Shown here piece by piece: positions 1 through 5,665 of a DNA stretch of 6,863 bases. This stretch comes from an uncultured Polaromonas sp. GTDB taxonomy: Bacteria > Pseudomonadota > Gammaproteobacteria > Burkholderiales > Burkholderiaceae. The stretch spans positions 1 to 6,863 of the forward strand of contig CAMLDT010000186.1 in the NCBI GenBank assembly GCA_946479075.1, in the 5' to 3' direction. The first letter of the stretch is position 1. The number at the start of each line of letters is the position of its first letter. The position numbers and the translations under genes were made by a program. The notes under the pieces are model-generated. The model did no database searches. It was not told where the DNA came from and worked only from the letters and a program-made list of their open reading frames with translations.

Positions 1-132
1 GAACAGCCCCATGGTCTGGCGCACACCCATGGTCAGTGCAAACGTGCCGGCCGAGGCCAGCAGCACCAGCCAGAGCATGGAGGTGGTTTTCCCGCCGGCG
101 GATGCCGCGGGTGGGAGAGGCTCACTCATCAT
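1..132 (-). CDS. MFS transporter, N-terminal fragment (runs off left edge)
   Basis: Only the first 44 codons lie in the window. They begin at one of two adjacent ATGs (132 or 129) and read MMSEPLPPAASAGGKTTSML, then a hydrophobic first membrane segment of about residues 19-33, then TMGVRQTMGLF. That last stretch is the kind of sequence seen after the start of helix 1 in MFS permeases of Burkholderiales, which are inner-membrane secondary transporters. The start overlaps the 3' end of the marR gene by 8-11 bases (ATGATGAGTGA), so the two are almost certainly one operon with coupled translation. The substrate cannot be inferred from this fragment. An efflux or uptake role tied to the MarR ligand is an inference from context only. 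Confidence 0.72.
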   Translation of the reverse strand, partial: MMSEPLPPAASAGGKTTSMLWLVLLASAGTFALTMGVRQTMGLF

Positions 133-619
133 CGGCTCCAGTCAGGGGGGAAAGACGTTCCAGCGACGCATCGATCAGCGCATGCAGGGCCAGCACCTGG
201 TCCACGCCAAGCATCTGGTTGATGCCCTCCTGCGCCACGCGCCAGCGGCGCTGTGCCTCGGCGCGCTTTTCACGGCCACTGTCGGTGATGCTGACCAGCC
301 GGCTGCGCCCGTCGCTGCCGGGCGCCAGCACCAGCCAGCCGGCGCTCACCAGCGGCTTGAGGTTGCGCGTCAGGGTGGACGCGTCCACTTTCATCGCATG
401 CGCCAGGTCGCCAGGCCGCAGCGGCCCGAGTTTGAACACATGGGACAGCAGCGAATACTGTGTGGTCTTCAGGCCGGTCTTGCCGACCTCGGCGTCGTAA
501 TGCTGGGCGACGCGACGCAGCAACTGGCGCAACTTGAAATTGGTACACCCCTGGGGTTTGAGTCCCGGCGGAGTGGTGGCTGCAGGACCTGCTGCGGAGC
601 TGGAGGCGACTGTCTTCAT
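122..619 (-). CDS. MarR-family transcriptional regulator
   Basis: This is a 165-residue winged-helix regulator starting at the ATG at 619. An in-frame TTG at 670 would run through the operator and into the neighbouring start, so it is rejected. The first 24 residues are Ala/Pro/Thr-rich and probably disordered. The MarR core follows: TQYSLLSHV (about 53-61), the recognition-helix region DASTLTRNLKPL (79-90), a wing around GSDGRSRLVSITDSG (101-115), and a C-terminal dimerisation helix. A single cysteine (Cys25, in QGCTNFKLRQLLRR) lies just before helix 1. This is roughly where OhrR-type MarR proteins carry a redox cysteine, but redox sensing here is only a possibility. The gene overlaps the MFS gene downstream and is divergent from a thioesterase gene, with a 20-bp palindrome between them, a layout typical of MarR autorepression. 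No Shine-Dalgarno sequence precedes the ATG, and the mRNA may be leaderless. Confidence 0.9.
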   Translation of the reverse strand: MKTVASSSAAGPAATTPPGLKPQGCTNFKLRQLLRRVAQHYDAEVGKTGLKTTQYSLLSHVFKLGPLRPGDLAHAMKVDASTLTRNLKPLVSAGWLVLAPGSDGRSRLVSITDSGREKRAEAQRRWRVAQEGINQMLGVDQVLALHALIDASLERLSPLTGADDE

Positions 620-622
620 TGG

Positions 623-642
623 ACAATTGTAGCTACAATTGT
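623..642. promoter_or_regulatory. Perfect 20-bp palindrome, probable MarR operator with divergent promoters
   Basis: ACAATTGTAGCTACAATTGT is its own reverse complement, and 20 bp is a normal length for a MarR dimer site. It contains TACAAT on both strands (634-639 plus, 631-626 minus), each usable as a -10 box. On the minus strand a -35-like TTGCAT (653-648) lies 16 bp upstream. That promoter would start transcription near 619, which is the A of the marR ATG. On the plus strand the -35 region is poor. Repressor bound here would cover both -10 elements. The palindrome is read directly; its assignment to the neighbouring MarR is inference. Confidence 0.75.
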
Positions 643-669
643 TGTATATGCAATCAAAGGAAACACGCA

Positions 670-1224
670 ATGACCCCTGAAGAAACCACGGCTTTATGGA
701 ATGAAGAACGCGAAGCCGTCGTGGCCCGCATGCTGGCCGGCGGCGGCAAGCCGGGCCTGGCCAGCCCGGACAGGGTGGCCGGGAAAACCGGGCTGGAGGT
801 GATGCAGGCCATGCTCGCGGGCGAACTGCCGTTTCCGCACATCGCCGATACGCTTGACTTTTCGCTCGTCGAAGTCGCGCCCGGCAAGGCGGTGTTTCAG
901 GGCACGCCCCAGCTCAAGCACTACAACCCGCTGGGCACCGTGCATGGCGGCTGGTATGCCACGCTGCTTGATTCGGCGCTGGGTTGTGCGGTACACACCA
1001 TGATGCCTGCGGGCCGGGCCTACACCACAGCCGAGCTGGGCGTCAACATCGTGCGCGCAGCATCGCACAAGACCGGTCCGCTGCGTGCCATTGGCACCGT
1101 GCTGCATTGCGGCCGGCAACTGGCCACGGCGGAAGCGCGCATCGTCGGGCCGGACGGCAAGCTGTATGCACACGCCACCACCACCTGCCTGGTGTTTGAC
1201 ATGCCGGCCGCCAAAGCCGGCTGA
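670..1224 (+). CDS. PaaI-type hotdog-fold thioesterase
   Basis: This 184-residue protein starts at the ATG at 670, with AAAGGA (657-662) as ribosome binding site. It belongs to the hotdog-fold PaaI/acyl-CoA thioesterase group, which hydrolyses acyl- or aryl-CoA thioesters in the cytoplasm. The diagnostic segment is NPLGTVHGGWYATLLDSALG (residues 87-106). It holds the His-Gly-Gly turn (92-94) and the acidic residue on the central helix (Asp101) that act in catalysis in this group. The core strands follow through TTAELGVNIVRAAS, GTVLHCGRQLATAEARIV and AHATTTCLVF. About 55 extra N-terminal residues precede the core, which is common in the proteobacterial branch. It is divergent from marR across the palindromic operator, so it is probably in that regulon and may process a CoA ester related to the MFS substrate. 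The actual substrate is unknown. Confidence 0.87.
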   Translation: MTPEETTALWNEEREAVVARMLAGGGKPGLASPDRVAGKTGLEVMQAMLAGELPFPHIADTLDFSLVEVAPGKAVFQGTPQLKHYNPLGTVHGGWYATLLDSALGCAVHTMMPAGRAYTTAELGVNIVRAASHKTGPLRAIGTVLHCGRQLATAEARIVGPDGKLYAHATTTCLVFDMPAAKAG

Positions 1225-1261
1225 TCCGGACGAGGCGCCCAGGTGATCGGGGGAGTGGCCG

Positions 1262-2011
1262 TCAGGCGGGCTGGCGCGCCAGTGGGCCGGTCTGCGAGCG
1301 GATCTGTTCCACCCGGCGGTTGACCAGCGCGGCCGCCAGCATCCACTTCACACGCGTGAGCCAGCCGCGCTGCAGGTCTTCGTGGGCCGCGTCGCGGTAG
1401 AAATGCTCCGTGTCATGCGCCACGCCCCAGTCATGCAGAGGCAGGCTGGCGGCATCCGATGGGTGGTACTGGGCGTAGACCGAGTGCTGGCCGTCCCAGA
1501 AGTGGCTGCCCCGCCTGTGGATGCCGTAACCCAGATGGCTGTCCTGGCTGGACAGCAACTCGACGGCACGGGTCTCCAGCAGCGAGTCGGTCACATAAGT
1601 GTCGGTCTGCAGCCAGCGCCCGTCGAGGTAGACCTCGCCAATGGCGTGGGTGATGGTGCCATTGGGCACGTCAATGATGCCCCGCAGAAAAGCGCTGGGC
1701 AGCGTGACAAAGCGCAGGCGCGCCGGCACACCGACGGAGCGCATCAGCGCAACAAACAGCGTGCCCTTGGTATGGCAATCGCCGCGGCCGGCCTTCAGCA
1801 CGGCGGCAGCGGCCACGTGGTCAAAGCCGGCGACGCAACCAAAAGGCATGGCCTTCACAAAGTCGTGAATCAGGATGGCCTTTTGCGTTTCGGAGGTGGC
1901 CAGTTGCGTGATGCGCAAGGCCTGGATTCTCAGTTTGGGATCGTCCAGATCCAGCAAGCGGGTCGGGACCATCCAGTCCTGGGGATGGTCGTTCTGGGAA
2001 GACAAAGGCAT
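1262..2011 (-). CDS. Transglutaminase-like domain protein
   Basis: This is a 249-residue protein with a transglutaminase-like (papain-fold) core. The catalytic Cys is in AGRGDCHTKGTLFVALM (Cys79), followed by the characteristic RSVGVPARLRFV. The His is in THAIGEVYLDGRW (His122) and the Asp in LQTDTYVTD (Asp137). All three triad residues are present and correctly spaced. No signal peptide or membrane segment is seen, so it is probably cytoplasmic. Bacterial members act as peptidases, amidases or cross-linkers, and the substrate cannot be told here. About 110 residues after the triad are rich in His, Trp and Tyr (for example SHFWDGQHSVYAQYHPSD) and I do not recognise them as a separate domain. 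The start at 2011 has no convincing Shine-Dalgarno; an internal ATG at residue 14 is an alternative. It converges on the thioesterase gene with only 37 bp between stop codons and appears to be a single-gene unit. Confidence 0.85.
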   Translation of the reverse strand: MPLSSQNDHPQDWMVPTRLLDLDDPKLRIQALRITQLATSETQKAILIHDFVKAMPFGCVAGFDHVAAAAVLKAGRGDCHTKGTLFVALMRSVGVPARLRFVTLPSAFLRGIIDVPNGTITHAIGEVYLDGRWLQTDTYVTDSLLETRAVELLSSQDSHLGYGIHRRGSHFWDGQHSVYAQYHPSDAASLPLHDWGVAHDTEHFYRDAAHEDLQRGWLTRVKWMLAAALVNRRVEQIRSQTGPLARQPA

Positions 2012-2189
2012 GAGCGGCGCGTACAGTTTTATTGCGCCTGATTATGCAGGCCGAATCATGGCGCCAGCGTGTAGCGCGACCCAAAAAACGCCGTGAAGAC
2101 TCCAGCGGATGCCACCACGCGCCGCCGGATTTCGGGAATTGCCGGACAATCACGGCAGATCGCTTCAAACCCTTCAAAGAAAGATCACG

Positions 2190-2603
2190 ATGAGACTTCT
2201 TCACACCATGCTGCGCGTCGGCAACCTGCAACGCTCGATTGATTTTTATACCCAGGTGCTGGGCATGACGCTGCTGCGCACCTCTGAAAATCCGGAATAC
2301 AAATACAGCCTGGCCTTCGTCGGTTATGAAGGCGGCAACCCCGGCCAGGCCGAAATCGAGCTGACCTGGAACTGGGGCACCGACAGCTACGAGATGGGCA
2401 CGGCCTACGGCCACATCGCACTCGGCGTGCCGGACGCTTATGCCGCGTGCGACAGGATCAAGGCCGCCGGCGGCAATGTGACGCGGGAAGCCGGTCCGGT
2501 CAAGGGCGGCACCACCGTGATTGCGTTTGTGACCGACCCGGATGGCTACAAGATTGAATTGATCGAGCGCAAGAACGAGGCCGCGGGCGCCGGCCTGCGC
2601 TGA
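2190..2603 (+). CDS. gloA: Lactoylglutathione lyase (glyoxalase I)
   Basis: This 137-residue protein is close in length to the E. coli enzyme (135). It converts the hemithioacetal of methylglyoxal and glutathione to S-lactoylglutathione in the cytoplasm, the first step of methylglyoxal detoxification. The sequence follows GloA throughout: [20 protein letters not shown], then [20 protein letters not shown], then [20 protein letters not shown] and [11 protein letters not shown]. The four metal ligands are present: His5, Glu57, His75 and Glu123. The short form without the eukaryotic/pseudomonad insertions is the type that normally uses nickel or cobalt rather than zinc (family knowledge). The ATG at 2190 is preferred over an upstream in-frame ATG (2109) because the protein family starts exactly at [18 protein letters not shown] at 2177-2184 is a modest ribosome binding site. 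It looks monocistronic, ending in the convergent gap that holds a repeat element. Confidence 0.96.
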   Translation: MRLLHTMLRVGNLQRSIDFYTQVLGMTLLRTSENPEYKYSLAFVGYEGGNPGQAEIELTWNWGTDSYEMGTAYGHIALGVPDAYAACDRIKAAGGNVTREAGPVKGGTTVIAFVTDPDGYKIELIERKNEAAGAGLR

Positions 2604-2647
2604 GGGTCAACATTGGCGGTGCGGCGCAGCAGGCATCTGTCGCTTGC

Positions 2648-2709
2648 TCTTTTTTTGATAGCTGATTGCGCCCGTCCCATAAGGGCTGGAGCCCGATTTG
2701 ACGCATCAA
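2648..2709. repeat. Probable dispersed comamonad intergenic repeat in a convergent gap
   Basis: Between the stop codons of gloA (plus) and guaD (minus) lies a non-coding element. It starts with a T7 run (2650-2656), continues GATAGCTGATTGCGC, then CCCATAAGGGCTGGAGCCCG, and ends in ATTTGACGCATCAA. It can form two mutually exclusive short hairpins: GCCC (2670-2673) with GGGC (2683-2686), or GGGC (2683-2686) with GCCC (2691-2694). From memory it resembles a family of short non-coding repeats scattered between genes in Comamonadaceae genomes. Only one copy is in this window, so its repeat status cannot be shown here. It may act as a bidirectional terminator, but the stems are weak. Confidence 0.5.
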
Positions 2710-2717
2710 CGCGTGGC

Positions 2718-4007
2718 TCAGGCGGTGCCGGCTTGCGAAATCACGGTTTGTTCTATCAGCCGGTCGTCACCGAGCACGATGAGGGCAAACAGCAATTCGT
2801 CCAGGCTGCTCGCCTGCGCGGTCTTGCGTGCCAGCAAGGGCGTGGCTTTCGAATCCAGAACCAGGAAGTCGGCTTCGCAACCGGGCAGCAGATTGCCGAT
2901 CACCCCTTCGAGACCGAGAGCGCGCGCGGCGCCACCGGTGTGCTGCCACCAGAGCTGCTGCGGACTCAGCGACACGCCGGCCTTGGTCTGCCCTTCGCGG
3001 CCCACGTAATACGCTGCCAGCATGGTGTGAAACGGGCTGAAGCTGGTCCCGCCGCCGACGTCGCTCGCCAGGCCGTACAGAAAACCCGTGCGTTCCGCCG
3101 CGTGATAGTCAAAGAACCCGCTGCCCAGAAACAGGTTGCTGGTCGGGCTCACCGCCGCGGCTGTGCCGGTGTCCTTCATCAGCAGGCGGTCCTCGTCGTC
3201 GATATGGATGCAATGCGCATACACCGCCCGCGGGCGCAGCAGGCCAAACTGCTCATACACACTCAGGTAGCTGCGCGCCTTGGGATAAAGCGCCTTGACC
3301 CAGGCCACCTCGTCCCTGTTTTCGGCCACGTGCGACTGGATCCACACATCGGCATAACGTGCAGCCAGCTCACCGGCACCGCGCAGCTGCGCTTCGCTGC
3401 AACTCGGCACAAAACGCGGCGTGATGGCATAACCAAGCCGGTCCACGCCATGCCAGCGCGTGATCAGGGCCTCGGTGTCGATCAGGCTTTGCTCGGTCGC
3501 GTCACGCACGCCATCCGGTGAATGCTGGTCCTGCAGCACCTTGCCGGCAATCATGCGCAGGCTGCGGCGCTGCGCCTCGCCCAGCAGCGCGTTGACCGAG
3601 GCCGGGTGCGAGGTGGCAAAGGCCAGCGCCGTGGTCACCCCATGGCGCAGCAGTTCATCGACAAAAAAGGTGGCCACGTCCTGGTTGTGCGCGGCATCGG
3701 AAAAGCGGCTTTCCTGCGGAAAGGTGTAGTTCTCCAGCCAGGGCAGCAGCCCTTCGGCGGGCGAGCCGATCACGTCCAGCTGCGGGTAGTGGATGTGCAT
3801 GTCCACAAAACCCGGTGCAATGATGCGGCCCGGCAGGTGGGTGATGTCCAGATGGGCAAAGCGCGGCGCCAGCGCGCCGTAGCTACCCACCGCCTGCACC
3901 ACCTGGCGGCCGCGGTCGTCCGCACCCGTCACCAGCAGGCCGTCGGTTTCAAAGGCGGCCTTCGCAGGCTCGGGAAAATAAAGAAGGGAGGCGCGCCAGG
4001 CTTTCAT
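2718..4007 (-). CDS. guaD: Guanine deaminase
   Basis: This 429-residue cytoplasmic amidohydrolase converts guanine to xanthine and ammonia, the entry of guanine into purine catabolism (E. coli GuaD is similar in length). The order of motifs is that of the family. PGFVDMHIHYPQLDVIGSP (65-83) supplies metal-binding His71 and His73. SHVAEN (225-230) supplies His226 and Glu229. YAHCIHIDDED (263-273) supplies His265. SPTSNLFLGSGFF (287-299) and ASDVGGGTSF (314-323) supply Asp316. The C-terminal PGCEADFLVLD closes the small beta domain found around the barrel of these enzymes. The ATG at 4007 gives the normal N-terminus; no strong Shine-Dalgarno is seen. It lies 66 bp downstream of the BMP-family binding protein gene on the same strand, so the two are probably co-transcribed for purine uptake and use. 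Confidence 0.95.
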   Translation of the reverse strand: MKAWRASLLYFPEPAKAAFETDGLLVTGADDRGRQVVQAVGSYGALAPRFAHLDITHLPGRIIAPGFVDMHIHYPQLDVIGSPAEGLLPWLENYTFPQESRFSDAAHNQDVATFFVDELLRHGVTTALAFATSHPASVNALLGEAQRRSLRMIAGKVLQDQHSPDGVRDATEQSLIDTEALITRWHGVDRLGYAITPRFVPSCSEAQLRGAGELAARYADVWIQSHVAENRDEVAWVKALYPKARSYLSVYEQFGLLRPRAVYAHCIHIDDEDRLLMKDTGTAAAVSPTSNLFLGSGFFDYHAAERTGFLYGLASDVGGGTSFSPFHTMLAAYYVGREGQTKAGVSLSPQQLWWQHTGGAARALGLEGVIGNLLPGCEADFLVLDSKATPLLARKTAQASSLDELLFALIVLGDDRLIEQTVISQAGTA

Positions 4008-4073
4008 GAAAGCGAGGTTACCCCAGCTGCGCCGCGCGGCGATACGGCCATTTGCATAACCGTTATCGGACGG

Positions 4074-5159
4074 CTATTTGGCCGGTTTGCCCAGGGTGCC
4101 CTGCACACCCTGCACCAGGAAGTTCATGCCCAAAATCTGCGCATCTGTCAGCGACTGGCCGGCCCCCAGAATCTGCTGTCCCTCGTTGTCGCTGATGGGG
4201 CCGGCAAAGGGCCGCAGCTTGCCCGCGGCAATGTCTTTCTGGCGGGCCAGCACTTCGTCGGCGACTTTTTTCGGCACTTTCGGCCCAAAGCTGCCGACCC
4301 GGATCATGCCCTCCTTCACCCCGCCCCAGAGCGACGCGCTTTTCCAGCTGCCGTCCAGCACGGCGCGCGCGCGCCGCGTGTAGTAGTCGCCCCACTGGTG
4401 CGTCACGGCCAGCACCTGGGCGTCCGGCGCGACCGCGCGCATGTCCGAGTGATAGGCAATCGCCAGCTTGCCGCGCTCCTGTGCGGCGCTCATCACGGCG
4501 GTCGAACCGGTGTGAAAGGCGATGACGTCCACGCCCTGGTTGAACAGCGCCATCGCGGCGTCCCGCTCGCGCGGCGGGTCGAACCAGGCGCCCAGCCACA
4601 CCACCTTGACCTGGGCGGCAGGATTGACTGAACGCATGCCCAGCGTGAAGGCGTTGATGCCCTGGATCACCTCGGGAATCGGAAACCCCGCGACATAACC
4701 GGCGCTGGTCGCCAGGCGCCCGGCAGCGACGCCCGCGAGGTAACGGCCTTCGTAATAACGCGCATTGGCCACCGCCACGTTGGCGGCCGTCTTGTAACCC
4801 GTGATGGACTCGAACTTCACGTCCGGAAAATCTTTGGCCACCTTCAGCGTCGGCTCCATGTAGCCGAAGCTGGGGGTGAAGATCAGCTGGTGGCCCTGCT
4901 CGGCCAGGTCGCGGATCACGCGCTCGGCGTCTGCGCCCTCGGCCACATTTTCAACATAGGTGGTTCGCACCCGGTCGCCGAGTGCGGCCTGAACGGCCTT
5001 GCGCCCCTCCTCGTGCTGGCGCACCCAGCCGGCCCCGGTGATGGGTGCGACATAAACGAAACCGATTTTCAGAGGCGGCTTGACCGGCGCGGGGGTTTGC
5101 GAAAAAACGGGGGAAATCAAACAGGCGGCCGCGAACGCGGCAGCGAGGTTTTTATACAT
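4074..5159 (-). CDS. BMP-family ABC transporter substrate-binding protein (purine/nucleoside type)
   Basis: This 361-residue periplasmic binding protein starts MYKNLAAAFAAACLISPVFS, a basic N-terminus with a hydrophobic core and probable signal peptidase I cleavage near residue 20. Cys13 is not in a proper lipobox. The mature part from LKIGFVYVAPITGAGWVRQH on is the BMP (basic membrane protein / PnrA-like) domain, with the typical ARYYEGRYLAGVAAG (133-147), an internal DVIAFHTGST strand (211-220) and C-terminal GMNFLVQGVQG (344-354). Members of this family bind nucleosides or purines and deliver them to an RbsC-like ABC importer. The downstream guanine deaminase gene supports a purine substrate. 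Oddly, the permease and ATPase genes that would be expected beside it are not on the upstream side, where A/T-rich accessory sequence begins. They could lie elsewhere in the genome. No good Shine-Dalgarno precedes the ATG at 5159. Confidence 0.9.
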   Translation of the reverse strand: MYKNLAAAFAAACLISPVFSQTPAPVKPPLKIGFVYVAPITGAGWVRQHEEGRKAVQAALGDRVRTTYVENVAEGADAERVIRDLAEQGHQLIFTPSFGYMEPTLKVAKDFPDVKFESITGYKTAANVAVANARYYEGRYLAGVAAGRLATSAGYVAGFPIPEVIQGINAFTLGMRSVNPAAQVKVVWLGAWFDPPRERDAAMALFNQGVDVIAFHTGSTAVMSAAQERGKLAIAYHSDMRAVAPDAQVLAVTHQWGDYYTRRARAVLDGSWKSASLWGGVKEGMIRVGSFGPKVPKKVADEVLARQKDIAAGKLRPFAGPISDNEGQQILGAGQSLTDAQILGMNFLVQGVQGTLGKPAK

Positions 5160-5182
5160 GCTAAAAGATTTGTTGTTAATTT

Positions 5183-5197
5183 ACTAATCCGTTTAGT
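5183..5197. promoter_or_regulatory. Small inverted repeat upstream of the BMP gene
   Basis: ACTAA-N5-TTAGT lies 24 bp upstream of the BMP start, inside a very A/T-rich stretch that would be the natural promoter region of the BMP-guaD unit. The position suits a repressor site. The arms are only 5 bp in an A/T-rich background, so chance is a real alternative. No convincing -35/-10 pair was found. Confidence 0.3.
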
Positions 5198-5296
5198 TTA
5201 ATGAAGAATATGGAGGATCGACTTTATGTTAAGCGCCTGTGCCCCCCCGATAGCTCCGCAGCAGTGGCTATTTAAATGACAACAACCCCGCCGCCT

Positions 5297-5602
5297 TCAC
5301 ATCTTTTCCCTGATCAACAAGAGTTCAAGCTCCTTCAAAACCATGCCAACAAGGGCATCCGCGGCCCCAGTGTGTTTGGGGCCAACATATGCGAGCGTTA
5401 AAAGCGTTAACGGATGGACCCCCAAAACCTCTGCGAGTTCGTCCACTTTGAGCAAGGTAGGGCTTTTCAAGCCTCTTTCCAGGCTACTGACATAGGTCCT
5501 GCTGGATACCAAGCTGAAAGCTTCCTGGGGCAACCCACGAGCGTCGCGCAACTGCTTGAGCGCCTTCGAAAATTTGTTCTGATGTTCAGCTTTGCGGGTC
5601 AT
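5297..5602 (-). CDS. Small XRE-family HTH transcriptional regulator
   Basis: This 101-residue protein is built around one Cro/C1-type helix-turn-helix (about residues 11-66): FSKALKQLRDARGLPQEAFS, then the recognition-helix region SSRTYVSSLERG (33-44), then KSPTLLKVDELAEVLGVHPLTLL. It belongs to the compact HTH regulators common on plasmids, islands and in phage or toxin-antitoxin loci. The C-terminal 30 residues (YVGPKHTGAADALVGMVLKELELLLIREKM) could form a short dimerisation helix. The ATG at 5602 is the only sensible start; the Shine-Dalgarno is poor. It is divergent from the gene at 5666, and the 63-bp gap contains a strong inverted repeat, so it probably represses itself and the divergent genes. 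It is a DNA-binding regulator with reasonable certainty; what it regulates is inferred from position only. Confidence 0.87.
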   Translation of the reverse strand: MTRKAEHQNKFSKALKQLRDARGLPQEAFSLVSSRTYVSSLERGLKSPTLLKVDELAEVLGVHPLTLLTLAYVGPKHTGAADALVGMVLKELELLLIREKM

Positions 5603-5625
5603 CCCGCTATTAGTGATTCTTGCGC

Positions 5626-5648
5626 CCTATAGAGCTACAATCTATAGG
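5626..5648. promoter_or_regulatory. Inverted-repeat operator candidate between the XRE gene and the divergent gene
   Basis: CCTATAGA (5626-5633) and TCTATAGG (5641-5648) are perfect 8-bp inverted arms separated by 7 bp. Each arm holds the self-complementary CTATAG. The spacing and length fit an HTH dimer site. A -10-like TACAAT (5636-5641) for the plus-strand gene lies within it, with transcription expected to start near 5648, so a bound repressor would block it. On the minus strand TATAGG (5631-5626) is a possible -10 for the XRE gene, with a weak ATGAGT 17 bp upstream. Repeat seen directly; regulator assignment inferred. Confidence 0.65.
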
Positions 5649-5665
5649 ACTCATTTTTTACTAGT

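Noticed and set aside
1382..2041. Long plus-strand open frame opposite the transglutaminase gene
   Set aside because: It lies fully antisense to a gene with a complete catalytic triad. Its product is a composition-driven mix of Gly, Gln and His without a recognisable domain, as is usual opposite GC-rich genes.
4040..4068. Imperfect hairpin CGATACGG / CCGTTATCG between the BMP gene and guaD
   Set aside because: It has a bulged stem, a 12-base loop and no T-run. It may reduce read-through but is not supportable as a terminator.
4063..4599. Minus-strand open frame overlapping the BMP gene in another frame
   Set aside because: It is an Arg/Gly-rich out-of-frame shadow of the BMP coding sequence.
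2613..4631. Two consecutive long plus-strand open frames (2613-3521 and 3522-4631)
   Set aside because: Both are antisense to guaD and the BMP gene, which have full-length family motifs. Their His/Arg/Gln-rich translations are typical shadow products.
5231..5250. Possible transposon end or integron-type core site near GTTAAGCGCC
   Set aside because: No matching partner sequence, terminal repeat or transposase is present, and short matches of this kind are expected by chance.
5242..5271. C7 tract followed by ATAGC / GCTAT arms (5250-5254, 5267-5271) after the XRE gene
   Set aside because: The stem is only 5 bp with a 12-base loop and no adjacent T-run in the direction of the XRE transcript, so it is too weak to call a terminator or a transposon end.
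631..5641. Shared 9-mer AGCTACAAT in both divergent control regions (631-639 and 5633-5641)
   Set aside because: It is mostly a -10 hexamer with three flanking bases, and the surrounding inverted repeats are different. A common regulator is unlikely.
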